Shown here: positions 56,053-63,441 of the stretch, in pieces
Numbering within the stretch: the first letter of the stretch is position 1
Layout: the number at the start of each line of letters is the position of its first letter
From: Fervidobacterium nodosum Rt17-B1
Lineage (GTDB): Bacteria; Thermotogota; Thermotogae; Thermotogales; Fervidobacteriaceae
DNA length: 64,000 bases
Assembly: GCF_000017545.1 (NCBI RefSeq)
Contig: NC_009718.1
Location: 868,001 to 932,000, forward strand
Reading direction: 5' to 3'
Notes under the pieces: generated by a model
The model's input: only the letters and a program-made list of their open reading frames with translations
The model's database searches: none
Told to the model about the DNA's origin: nothing
Program-made: the position numbers and the translations under genes

Positions 56053-56760
56053 TTATCTCTTTCCTTCTGCTAAAACGTTAAGATCAAGTTTTATTCCAGG
56101 TCCCATTGTTGTTGCAACAACTGCCTTCTTTATAAAGTGCCCTTTAACACCTGCTGGTCTGAGAGAAAGTATCTGTTCATATGCTGATTTAATATTTTCC
56201 TTAAGTTTATCGGGCTCAAAAGAAGCTTTTCCTACTGGGAAGTGGAGGTTACCTGTCTTATCTGTTCTAACCTCAACCTTACCCTTCTTAAATTCGGAAA
56301 CAGCTGCTGCTATATCTTCTGTAACGGTTCCAGTCTTTGGGTTTGGCATAAGTCCTCTTGGACCTAAAACCTTACCAAGCTTACCAATTACTTTCATCAT
56401 ATCTGGTGTTGCGATCGCAACATCGAAATCAACAAACCCTTCGTTCGCAATTTTATCTGCAAGTTCTTCTGCTCCAACGTAATCTGCGCCTGCTTGTTTT
56501 GCTTCCTCTGCCTTTTCACCTTTTGCGAAAACAAGGACTCTTACACTCTTACCAGTCCCGTGAGGAAGGGATATTGTACTTCTTATATTTTGTTCACTCT
56601 TTCTGTAATCAATATTTGTCTTGATGTGGAATTCAACTGTTTCATCAAATTTCGCTGTCGCTGTTTTCTTTAAGAGTTCAACTGCTTCATCTAAAGTGTA
56701 TGCCTTTTCGCTATCAACAAGCTTTCTTATTTCGTTGTATCTTTTGGAGTGTTTAGGCAT
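56053..56760 (-). CDS. rplA: 50S ribosomal protein L1
   Basis: 235 residues. [20 protein letters not shown] at the start, [24 protein letters not shown] (the L1 signature, split here), and the end [16 protein letters not shown] are diagnostic. It forms the L1 stalk near the ribosomal E site and acts as a translational repressor of its own operon in several bacteria. A leader of the matching form lies before rplK. It follows rplK by 24 bases. Confidence 0.98.
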   Translation of the reverse strand: MPKHSKRYNEIRKLVDSEKAYTLDEAVELLKKTATAKFDETVEFHIKTNIDYRKSEQNIRSTISLPHGTGKSVRVLVFAKGEKAEEAKQAGADYVGAEELADKIANEGFVDFDVAIATPDMMKVIGKLGKVLGPRGLMPNPKTGTVTEDIAAAVSEFKKGKVEVRTDKTGNLHFPVGKASFEPDKLKENIKSAYEQILSLRPAGVKGHFIKKAVVATTMGPGIKLDLNVLAEGKR

Positions 56761-56784
56761 ATTCTAAGCCTCCTCCCTTCCGCT

Positions 56785-57210
56785 TCAATCTACAACTTCC
56801 AGACCCATGCTGCGTGCGGTTCCTTCGATAATCTTCATCGCAGCTTCCAGGTCATTGGCGTTGAGATCTTGCATTTTTAGTTCGGCGATTTCTTTAATCT
56901 GTTGTCTTGTGACTTTTCCTGCAACTTTTCTCTTTGGCTCACTTGAGCCAGAGTTAATCTTTGCTGCTCTCTTGAGCAAGAAGCTTGCAGGAGGAGTTTT
57001 TGTAATAAATGTGAACGACCTATCGTCGTAAACTGTTACAATGACAGGAATAAGAAGTCCTGCTTTGTCGGCTGTAACAGCGTTGAACTTCTTACAGAAT
57101 TCCATCAAATTAACTCCTCTTTGACCAAGAGCTGGTCCTACTGGAGGAGCTGGTGTTGCTTTTCCGGCTTCAAGCACAAGTCTTACCTGTGCAACAACTT
57201 TTTTAGCCAT
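56785..57210 (-). CDS. rplK: 50S ribosomal protein L11
   Basis: 141 residues. [33 protein letters not shown] (proline-rich family start, split here) and the C-terminal [26 protein letters not shown] are diagnostic. It binds the GTPase-associated centre of 23S rRNA. GAAGGAGGTAAG lies before the ATG. Confidence 0.98.
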   Translation of the reverse strand: MAKKVVAQVRLVLEAGKATPAPPVGPALGQRGVNLMEFCKKFNAVTADKAGLLIPVIVTVYDDRSFTFITKTPPASFLLKRAAKINSGSSEPKRKVAGKVTRQQIKEIAELKMQDLNANDLEAAMKIIEGTARSMGLEVVD

Positions 57211-57228
57211 AACAACTTACCTCCTTCT

Positions 57229-57262
57229 GTGGTTTAAAATCTTTCGGGCTATGCCCTCCCAC
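57229..57262 (-). promoter_or_regulatory. L1-binding mRNA leader of rplK-rplA
   Basis: On the minus strand GTGGGAGGGCATAGCCC (about 57262-57246) forms an inner GGGC/GCCC helix with an outer GTGG pairing to CCAC at 57229-57232. This is the widespread 'GTGGGAGG...ACCAC' motif before rplK, a mimic of the L1 site on 23S rRNA by which L1 represses translation. The motif is seen; regulation here is inferred from that known system. Confidence 0.75.
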
Positions 57263-57310
57263 TTTTTGAAAAAACCTAAAAAATTATCAAAATTTACAAC
57301 ACATTATGTA

Positions 57311-58375
57311 TTATATTTTTTCTACTTCGTTCAAATGCACTGTAACAGGAGTTTCTCTACCGAATATGGTAACATTTACCTTAAGTTCTTGCTTTTCTTC
57401 ATCAACTTCTTTCACTATACCGCTAAATCCTTCGAATGGACCTGTGATAATCTTTACAGCGTCTCCCGGTTGAATTTCAAGCTCAACCTTCGCAACTTGA
57501 GGTTTTGCTTGAACTGTTTCTTCGAGTCCTGCCATCCTCAGTATGTAATGCACTTCCTCTGGCTTTAATGGAAGAGGTCTTCCACCTGCCGATACAAACC
57601 CCATAACAAATGGCGTACCTCTAACAAATTCCCATGTGTGATCATTCATTATCATTTCAACGAATAAATAACCCGGATATAACTTTTTCTTCTTTGTTTT
57701 TTGAATTACAATTTCCCTTCTTGTTGCGAAATCAACAACACTAACTCTTCCTGTACTCTTTGAAAATATCTTTTTACCCTCAGCCAAAATTTGTCCAGCT
57801 TTTAATTGAACACCTTTTTTTACAACAGCCGAATTATATACATCAGCAGGTATAATATAAACATCTTCATCACCAAAAGAGGTTCTGACAACAACTTTCT
57901 TTACCTTCTCATTTACAATGACTCTTCCATCCATATCACAAATAAATTCATCGCTTGCGGCAAGAAACGTTCCTTGGAAAACGTTAGAACCAACTCTTAA
58001 TCCGGTAACTGGTTTAGCCGATTCTGGAATTATATATGTCCTCGAAAATTTTTTATCCATCGTTTCAACAATTATTCTTCTTGCGTTTATAACTTCAGAA
58101 ATAATTCCATCACGTCTAACTTTGATAGAAGGTTCTTCAGCTAACAAATCTCCTTTTTCAACATCGGCTCCGTTGTTCACGTGAAGCTTAACCTCATGTG
58201 TAACAACGTGTCTTTCAAGTGATTTACTTGAAGTATCTATAACAGTCTCTTCTAAAACAATAACACGCGATACAAGATTACGATAACCTTGGGCCTCTAT
58301 CTTTGCCTCAAGGTTCTCTTTAACTTTGTTTTCATACCCGGTAATGGTATGAATTATATACCATTCTTTTTTCAT
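57311..58375 (-). CDS. nusG: Transcription termination/antitermination factor NusG, long form
   Basis: 354 residues against about 180 in most bacteria. The NGN domain is split: residues 1-45 and about 234-285, with a large insertion between. The C-terminal KOW domain (about 300-354) has GDAVKIITGPFEGFSGIV. The insertion is a known Thermotogales feature and contains three degenerate repeats (64-117, 126-176, 185-234), each with a G..V..G.LA core and ending near YIIP or LYP. NusG binds RNA polymerase and Rho or S10. Sits 12 bases after secE. Confidence 0.97.
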   Translation of the reverse strand: MKKEWYIIHTITGYENKVKENLEAKIEAQGYRNLVSRVIVLEETVIDTSSKSLERHVVTHEVKLHVNNGADVEKGDLLAEEPSIKVRRDGIISEVINARRIIVETMDKKFSRTYIIPESAKPVTGLRVGSNVFQGTFLAASDEFICDMDGRVIVNEKVKKVVVRTSFGDEDVYIIPADVYNSAVVKKGVQLKAGQILAEGKKIFSKSTGRVSVVDFATRREIVIQKTKKKKLYPGYLFVEMIMNDHTWEFVRGTPFVMGFVSAGGRPLPLKPEEVHYILRMAGLEETVQAKPQVAKVELEIQPGDAVKIITGPFEGFSGIVKEVDEEKQELKVNVTIFGRETPVTVHLNEVEKI

Positions 58376-58387
58376 TTTTTAATCACC

Positions 58388-58579
58388 TCAGAATTTTTGA
58401 AGCAAGGCACCCAACGTTCCGGAGAACAACAAGTCAACAAGGAAAAGATAAACAGCTGATACAGCAAGAATAAATAAAACAACTCCTGTAGACGCCAAGA
58501 GTTCTTCTCTGTTTGGCCATGTTGTTTTCTTTGCTTCTGACTTTACTTCGGCGAAGAATTTCTTGAGTTTTTCAAGCAT
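58388..58579 (-). CDS. secE: Protein translocase subunit SecE
   Basis: 63 residues with one membrane helix (about 29-51, ASTGVVLFILAVSAVYLFLV). The conserved amphipathic start FFAEVKSEAKKTTWPNREELL is present. It stabilises SecY in the inner membrane. Position before nusG is the usual one. Confidence 0.96.
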   Translation of the reverse strand: MLEKLKKFFAEVKSEAKKTTWPNREELLASTGVVLFILAVSAVYLFLVDLLFSGTLGALLQKF

Positions 58580-58643
58580 CTAATTCACCCCTCAGCAACA
58601 ACTCTTTCATCAAATCATTTACAAAACAATAAAAAATAAAAAC

Positions 58644-58719
58644 TGGCAGGGGCGGCAGGACTTGAACCCGCAACACCCGATTTTGGAGACCGGTGCTCTG
58701 CCAGTTGAGCTACGCCCCT
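58644..58719 (-). tRNA. tRNA-Trp (anticodon CCA)
   Basis: 76 bases with encoded CCA. Acceptor AGGGGCG/CGCCCCT, anticodon stem CCGGT/ATCGG around CTCCAAA, T arm GCGGG/CCTGC. It lies in front of secE, as in many bacteria. Confidence 0.97.
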
Positions 58720-58770
58720 GCGGGTATCGAAAAATTCAGACTCCAAAAGTTGACTAATTATCTTAAAATA

Positions 58771-58920
58771 TTAGACCTTTGTTTCTGTGTGGAATGTATG
58801 CTTATTGCACTTTGGGCAGTACTTTTTTAATCTAAGCTTATCTTTTTTGCTTTTCTCTTTTGTTGTGTAGTAGTTTCTGTTTCCACATTCTTCACACTTG
58901 AGCCCTACTTGAACTCTCAT
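58771..58920 (-). CDS. rpmG: 50S ribosomal protein L33
   Basis: 49 residues read by hand from ATG at 58920 to TAA at 58771. It begins [20 protein letters not shown] and ends [18 protein letters not shown]. The four cysteines (CEEC and CPKC) mark the zinc-binding form. TAGGAGGCTG lies before the ATG. It lies between tRNA-Tyr and tRNA-Trp. Confidence 0.96.
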   Translation of the reverse strand: MRVQVGLKCEECGNRNYYTTKEKSKKDKLRLKKYCPKCNKHTFHTETKV

Positions 58921-58950
58921 CTTCGTTCAGCCTCCTAATTATAAAAATAT

Positions 58951-59037
58951 TGGTGGTGAGGGAAGGATTTGAACCTTCGAAGGCATTCTGCCAGCGGATT
59001 TACAGTCCGCCCCCTTTGGCCACTCGGGCACCTCACC
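58951..59037 (-). tRNA. tRNA-Tyr (anticodon GTA)
   Basis: 87 bases with encoded CCA and the long variable arm of a class II tRNA. Acceptor GGTGAGG/CCTCACC, anticodon loop CTGTAAA between GCGGA and TCCGC, T arm GAAGG/CCTTC. Confidence 0.97.
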
Positions 59038-59068
59038 ACGCAAACATAAAAAACTTGAGTCGGGATTT

Positions 59069-59144
59069 TGGAGCCAACGGAGGGACTTGAACCCTCAACC
59101 TGCTGATTACAAGTCAGCCGCTCTGCCGGTTGAGCTACGTTGGC
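59069..59144 (-). tRNA. tRNA-Thr (anticodon TGT)
   Basis: 76 bases with encoded CCA. Acceptor GCCAACG/CGTTGGC, anticodon stem GCTGA/TCAGC around CTTGTAA, T arm GAGGG/CCCTC. First gene behind the strong promoter at 59172-59200. Confidence 0.97.
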
Positions 59145-59171
59145 TCGCTTTAAATCACGTTTGCGTTACTT

Positions 59172-59200
59172 ATTATAACTGAGACCTTCAATTTTGTCAA
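59172..59200 (-). promoter_or_regulatory. Perfect consensus promoter for the tRNA-rpmG-secE-nusG-rplKA unit
   Basis: On the minus strand TTGACA (59200-59195) and TATAAT (59177-59172) are 17 bases apart, an exact sigma-70 consensus. It begins 28 bases before tRNA-Thr. Nothing else is visible in the gap up to 59330 except AT-rich sequence. Confidence 0.85.
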
Positions 59201-59330
59201 CATTTCAGTTATGTTGATTATTGTTAAATTTTTTTCACAGACCTTTTTACCCGTTCAAATGTTTTCAAATGCCGTTGAATATAATACCATAGTTTGTAGA
59301 TTTTTCAAGAGTTTTTTTAAAGATTATAAA

Positions 59331-59756
59331 TCATTCATATACAATCTCGTGGGAAAATTCTGGTACAGCTTTCTTTAGCATAGCGGAGACCCCACAGTAC
59401 TTTTCTTGAGATAAATTGACAGCTTTTTCAACTTGTTCCCTTGGTGGTTCACCATTGAATTTGAATATGTACTTCAAGTGTATCTTAGTATAAACTTTTG
59501 GATGTTCCTGTGATTGTTCGTACTCAACTTCTATCCTAAAGCTTTCCATATTTTCTATAACTCTCATCTTCCTAAGCAAAGACACAACATCCATTCCTGT
59601 GCATCCCATCAGAGAATAGAGAAGCAATTCTTTTGGCCTCGGTCCGGCATCCCTTCCACCAACAGAAGGGTCAGCATCAATAATCAAATCATGCCCTGAT
59701 AACGTCTTGGAATAAAAGAGCATACCTGAATAAAAATCCATTCTTGCTGTAGCCAT
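59331..59756 (-). CDS. OsmC/Ohr family peroxiredoxin-like protein
   Basis: 141 residues from the ATG at 59756, with GGAGG (59765-59769) just upstream; an earlier start overlaps that site. Two redox cysteines, C52 in MGCTGMD and C122 in KYCGVS, match the OsmC fold. Residues [17 protein letters not shown] form the active-site helix region. It may reduce organic hydroperoxides. It stands 27 bases after ccdA in the thiol-redox region. Confidence 0.88.
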   Translation of the reverse strand: MATARMDFYSGMLFYSKTLSGHDLIIDADPSVGGRDAGPRPKELLLYSLMGCTGMDVVSLLRKMRVIENMESFRIEVEYEQSQEHPKVYTKIHLKYIFKFNGEPPREQVEKAVNLSQEKYCGVSAMLKKAVPEFSHEIVYE

Positions 59757-59783
59757 ATAAAACACCTCCACAGTTTTATCTTT

Positions 59784-60431
59784 TTAAACTTTCATTTTGC
59801 CAAGTATGACGAGTAATCCCATCAATATTATAAATCCTCCACCTATGAATTTCATCCACTTTTCCCAAGATGGTGTCCCAAAACCTCTTGTCAAAATTCG
59901 CGCTACCAAAGTACCTATTGTGAGAAAAGGTACAGAAATCCCAAGTGAATACACAAACAATAAAATCATACCCTTCAACAAACTTTTCTGAGCCGCAATT
60001 AGTAAAATTGACGCAAGAACAGGGCTGCTACAGGGTATCCAAACAAAGCCAATCGCAAGTCCTAATATCAAACCACCTAATAATCCAGATCCCTTGAACT
60101 TCCATATATTTAAAGATTTGCCTTTAAAAAGCTGTATCTCCAACATATAAAGTATACCAAATATTATAATCGCTATACCTATAATTTTTTCGATTATTCC
60201 ACCAAATTTTACCAAAAAACTCCCAAGAAAAGAAGAAAATGCGCCAAGTAAGGTAAACATAAACGAAAAACCTACAAAAAATCCTATAAGCCTTTGAAAC
60301 TTTTTGTCACCACCTAAAACGATGCCTATGAAACCAGGAATTAATGGAAGAACGCATGGACTAAAAAACGAAAGTAACCCGGAGACTATCGCAACAAATA
60401 CAGAGATATCTGGAGTAGAAAGAAGATTCAT
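59784..60431 (-). CDS. ccdA: CcdA-type thiol-disulfide transporter
   Basis: 215 residues from the ATG at 60431 with GAGGTG upstream; an earlier GTG overlaps that site. Six predicted membrane helices. The redox pair is C26 in FFSPCVLP and C134 in VWIPCSSPVL, placed in the first and fourth helices as in CcdA. It passes electrons from cytoplasmic thioredoxin to extracytoplasmic partners. The exported thioredoxin gene lies immediately upstream (stop ten bases away). Confidence 0.93.
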   Translation of the reverse strand: MNLLSTPDISVFVAIVSGLLSFFSPCVLPLIPGFIGIVLGGDKKFQRLIGFFVGFSFMFTLLGAFSSFLGSFLVKFGGIIEKIIGIAIIIFGILYMLEIQLFKGKSLNIWKFKGSGLLGGLILGLAIGFVWIPCSSPVLASILLIAAQKSLLKGMILLFVYSLGISVPFLTIGTLVARILTRGFGTPSWEKWMKFIGGGFIILMGLLVILGKMKV

Positions 60432-60441
60432 TTTCGGCACC

Positions 60442-61116
60442 TCACTTTACAAGAAGCACCCTTATAGCTCCTAATTCAACAAGTTTCTTAGCAACGTCTT
60501 CATCTTTTGTAACGTAAACTTTGTATACGTCGATATCTTTTGGTAAATCACTAACTAATTGCGCGTTTTTATCATATTTTAAAATATATTCACTATTAGC
60601 TTTGTCAACATTTACTATCTTTGGATAACCTTTCAGATCATCAGATTTCTTTGAGTAGCTGTCGAAAGGTTCTTTGTAATTTTTTTCAACAACTCTGATA
60701 ATGTATTTAAGTGCTTTTAGAAAATCTTCAGCTGGCATGTAGCCCGGGACTTGAGTTATTGATTCTTTATTCCTTATAAACACAAACGTTGGAGTACCTC
60801 TAACTCCGAAAGCAGAAAATAAATCATTGTTTGTGTAACTCTTTCCCAAAAAAGTTGTCTTATAGCTTGATGGTTCAATTTTGACAAAAACATAATTTCC
60901 CCTTAAAAATTCTTGAACCGATTTGTTTGTAATAACATCTTTGTCAAACAGCTTACAATAGTAACAACTTGGGGAAGAGAACATTATTAACAAAATTTTA
61001 TCTTCAATTTGTGAAATTCTGTGCGCTATTCCCAAGTCACTATATGTGTAATCATAGCCAAATAAAGAACTAACAAATAAAAGTGATAATAATAAATAAA
61101 AAATAATTTTTCTCAT
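60442..61116 (-). CDS. Exported thioredoxin-fold protein with extra C-terminal domain
   Basis: 224 residues from the ATG at 61116, behind GGTGAG; earlier in-frame codons lack a ribosome site. Signal peptide about 1-20 (KIIFYLLLSLLFVSSLFG). The thioredoxin part carries SCYYCKLF and RGTPTFVFI (cis-Pro). The last ~80 residues (from about 145) extend past the fold, are rich in Asp and Lys, and match nothing I know. Probably the periplasmic partner of CcdA. Confidence 0.85.
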   Translation of the reverse strand: MRKIIFYLLLSLLFVSSLFGYDYTYSDLGIAHRISQIEDKILLIMFSSPSCYYCKLFDKDVITNKSVQEFLRGNYVFVKIEPSSYKTTFLGKSYTNNDLFSAFGVRGTPTFVFIRNKESITQVPGYMPAEDFLKALKYIIRVVEKNYKEPFDSYSKKSDDLKGYPKIVNVDKANSEYILKYDKNAQLVSDLPKDIDVYKVYVTKDEDVAKKLVELGAIRVLLVK

Positions 61117-61235
61117 AGTTTTCTCACCTTGATAACCTTGAATTTTTTCATAAATAATCTTGATAAAAACCTCAAAATTGGGCAACTGATTTTCATAATC
61201 TCACCTCTTGTAAAATTAATTAATCATCAATAAAT

Positions 61236-61268
61236 ATAGGGTAGATGGTATTTTCCCATCTACCCTAT
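61236..61268 (-). terminator. Strong hairpin after the glutaredoxin gene
   Basis: ATAGGGTAGATGG (61236-61248) pairs perfectly with CCATCTACCCTAT (61256-61268), seven-base loop. On the minus strand only a short mixed T stretch follows, so termination is probable, not certain. It separates the glutaredoxin gene from the exported thioredoxin gene. Confidence 0.7.
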
Positions 61269-61281
61269 TATCTTTTGATTT

Positions 61282-61524
61282 TTAGCTAATTCCAAGGATT
61301 CTATCAATTTTTGCTTTGTCAAAGCCAACAATTATCTGGTTCCCAATTTCAATGACAGGGACACCCATCTGACCTGATTTTCTAACCATTTCTTCCGCGC
61401 CTTTTCGATCTTTTGATACGTCAACTTCTGTAAAAGATATGCCCAGCTGTTTAAAATATTCTTTTGCCCTTTTGCACCATGGACAAGTTGGTGTTGTGTA
61501 TATCTTTATTTTATATGTTGGCAT
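61282..61524 (-). CDS. Glutaredoxin-like protein
   Basis: 80 residues, single domain. Active site TCPWC (C14, C17), the cis-Pro in GVPVIEIG, and the end GFDKAKIDRIL. It is a dithiol member of the NrdH/glutaredoxin type and would be reduced by TrxB or PDO. GGAGG precedes the ATG. It follows trxB by 44 bases. Confidence 0.93.
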   Translation of the reverse strand: MPTYKIKIYTTPTCPWCKRAKEYFKQLGISFTEVDVSKDRKGAEEMVRKSGQMGVPVIEIGNQIIVGFDKAKIDRILGIS

Positions 61525-61568
61525 ATGCGATACCTCCTTTTCATATTTCTATATTAAATAATTAGAAA

Positions 61569-62519
61569 TTAGAAATATTTCTTTGCTGCATGTTCAACTG
61601 CGATTGCGCCATCTGCTGCTGCTGTAACAATTTGTCTGAGTCCTTTAATTCTAATATCTCCAACAGCGTAAACTCCTGGAACATTTGTTTCCATATTTTC
61701 ATCTGTAATTATGTAACCGTAATCATTCATATTTACAAAGCCTTTGAATATCTCAGTTTTTGGAACTAAACCAACGTATATAAATACACCATCTGCTTTT
61801 AAAACTTTTTCTTCTTTCGTTTCATTGTTCACAATAATAACTTCTTCCACTTTATTCGTACCTCTAATTTCCTTAACAATATGATTTGTTATAACCTTTA
61901 TCTTTGGATTGTTAAGAACTCTCTCCTGCAATACCTTAGCTGCCGTTAAGTATGGTAAGTTCTGAACCATTGTAATGCTATTTACTATCTTTGAAAGGAA
62001 ATGAGACTCATCGCAAGCACTGTCTCCTCCACCAACGACAACAACATCTTTGTCTTTAAATAGATATCCATCACAAGCCGCGCAGTATGTAACCCCTCTG
62101 CCTCTAAACTCTGCTTCACCTGGCACTCCAAGCTTTCTTGGCTCCGTTCCTGTAGCTATAATAAGTACTCTACCTTTTACCTTATTGCCATCATCTAACT
62201 CAACAACCTTGTAATCACCATCTACGTAAACTTTTTGTGCGAACGCGTAGTGAATCTCTGCACCAAAATGTTTTGCATGGTCGGCAAACTTTTGCCCTAA
62301 AGCTTGACCTTCTATACTTATCTCACCTGGCCAATTCTCTACAACATGGGTTTGTGTAACTGCTCCACCTTCGATAGCTTTTTCAATAACGAGAGCCGTT
62401 AAGCCTGCTCTTCTTGCGTAAATTGCTGCGGTCAAACCTGCTGGTCCTGCACCAATTATAATCACATCGTAATATTCTTTAAGTTCACTTCCAGCTGAGC
62501 CAATATCAAATAAACCCAT
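61569..62519 (-). CDS. trxB: Thioredoxin reductase
   Basis: 316 residues. FAD-binding GAGPAGLTAA (23-32), the redox pair CAACD (C146, C149), the NADPH-binding GGGDSACDE, and the end VYAVGDIR. A ~17-residue N-terminal stretch precedes the FAD motif. It reduces thioredoxin-type proteins using NADPH. GGAGG precedes the ATG at 62519. The 156-base gap before it contains a structured element and a terminator-like hairpin. Confidence 0.96.
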   Translation of the reverse strand: MGLFDIGSAGSELKEYYDVIIIGAGPAGLTAAIYARRAGLTALVIEKAIEGGAVTQTHVVENWPGEISIEGQALGQKFADHAKHFGAEIHYAFAQKVYVDGDYKVVELDDGNKVKGRVLIIATGTEPRKLGVPGEAEFRGRGVTYCAACDGYLFKDKDVVVVGGGDSACDESHFLSKIVNSITMVQNLPYLTAAKVLQERVLNNPKIKVITNHIVKEIRGTNKVEEVIIVNNETKEEKVLKADGVFIYVGLVPKTEIFKGFVNMNDYGYIITDENMETNVPGVYAVGDIRIKGLRQIVTAAADGAIAVEHAAKKYF

Positions 62520-62574
62520 ACAAATACCTCCTTTCGTTATTTTTTCTATAATTTTTGATAAAATTTCCTAAAAA

Positions 62575-62599
62575 TTCAGGGCACATAGAGTGCCCTGAA
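62575..62599 (-). terminator. Terminator-like hairpin between PDO and trxB
   Basis: TTCAGGGCAC (62575-62584) pairs with GTGCCCTGAA (62590-62599) around a five-base loop; on the minus strand the stem is followed by TTTTT. It lies 55 bases before the trxB start, so it could end the PDO transcript or attenuate trxB. Confidence 0.85.
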
Positions 62600-62655
62600 A
62601 TGTTTGGGGGATGGCTGGCCAATTAGCAACAGCTATCGGCTCATTAATTTAAATT
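62600..62655 (-). ncRNA. GC-rich structured stretch, candidate leader or small RNA
   Basis: Of 40 bases at 62601-62640, 23 are G or C, much richer than the AT-rich surroundings. On the minus strand GCC-GA-TAGC-TGTT-GCTA-ATT-GGC can fold as a hairpin with an internal loop, followed by GGCCAGCCATCCCCC and then the terminator at 62575-62599. No reading frame fits. No known RNA family recognised; it could be a trxB attenuator leader or the 3' end of the PDO messenger. Confidence 0.35.
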
Positions 62656-62675
62656 GAGAAAATTACTAAGCCAAA

Positions 62676-63326
62676 TTATTCAGCCAAATCAAGAACTTGT
62701 TGTAAAAATTGTGGTTCTGGATAAGCACCTATAAAGAACCTATCAGGATTTCTGTTGATAGCAATATGCGGAACTGAAGAAACTCCAAATTGTTCACTAA
62801 GGTCGAAGAATTCATTCGCTTCAACAACTTCTGCCGTTACCTTGTCACTTGCAAGGGCCATATTATGTGCTGTTAAAGCCGCTCTTGGACAATATGGACA
62901 CGTTGGTGTAACGAAAACACTGATTTTAACTGGTTTATCCAAGTTCTTCAACTTTTCAATAGTTTCAGGCGAAAGTTGTGGCTTTGCGCCTTTACCGAAT
63001 GTGATAATGTCTTGAATAAGGGTGCTAAATTCATGACCTGAAGGGATACCGTAAAACCTTACACCTCTATCTACTCCATCTGAAAGCGTAAGTATAAGGG
63101 CAGGTGCGTATTCAACATTGTATTCTTTACCCTTTTCGCTGTCTTTATGATATTTTTCGACAACAATCTTATCTGAAAGCTCTTTTACTTCATCAAGAAG
63201 TTGGCTTTCTAAATCACAGTATTCACAATCTTCTCCGTGGAAGAATAAAAGCTTCACTTCATTTTCTAACTCTTTTGCAAATAAATCAACCAAGTACTTC
63301 CTATCTTTTTCTGATAATAAACCCAT
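62676..63326 (-). CDS. Protein disulfide oxidoreductase (PDO), two thioredoxin folds
   Basis: 216 residues from the ATG at 63326 behind GGAGGTG; an earlier ATG overlaps that region. Two fused thioredoxin folds with active sites CEYC (C34, C37) and CPYC (C143, C146), and the cis-Pro in SSVPHIA near the end. Such PDOs form or reshuffle disulfides in the cytoplasm of hyperthermophiles and can be reduced by a TrxB. The neighbour trxB fits. Confidence 0.93.
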   Translation of the reverse strand: MGLLSEKDRKYLVDLFAKELENEVKLLFFHGEDCEYCDLESQLLDEVKELSDKIVVEKYHKDSEKGKEYNVEYAPALILTLSDGVDRGVRFYGIPSGHEFSTLIQDIITFGKGAKPQLSPETIEKLKNLDKPVKISVFVTPTCPYCPRAALTAHNMALASDKVTAEVVEANEFFDLSEQFGVSSVPHIAINRNPDRFFIGAYPEPQFLQQVLDLAE

Positions 63327-63403
63327 GTAAAACACCTCCAAATTCATGTTCGTTTTTATTATACACCACTTTTCCAGAATTAGGGTTACCTTAATGTTAA
63401 AAT

Positions 63404-63420
63404 TAGACAAAATTTGTCTA
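63404..63420. promoter_or_regulatory. Perfect 17-base palindrome upstream of PDO
   Basis: TAGACAAAATTTGTCTA has eight-base arms around one central base. It lies 78 bases before the PDO start and about 40 bases before a TATAAT (63363-63358 on the minus strand). It could be an operator, or a weak AT-rich terminator for the hydrolase gene at 63442. Confidence 0.5.
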
Positions 63421-63441
63421 TTTTTATTTTACCATTTTCTC

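Noticed and set aside
57806-58184. Plus-strand open frames across nusG
   Set aside because: Shadows of the NusG insertion; no ribosome site or coding signature.
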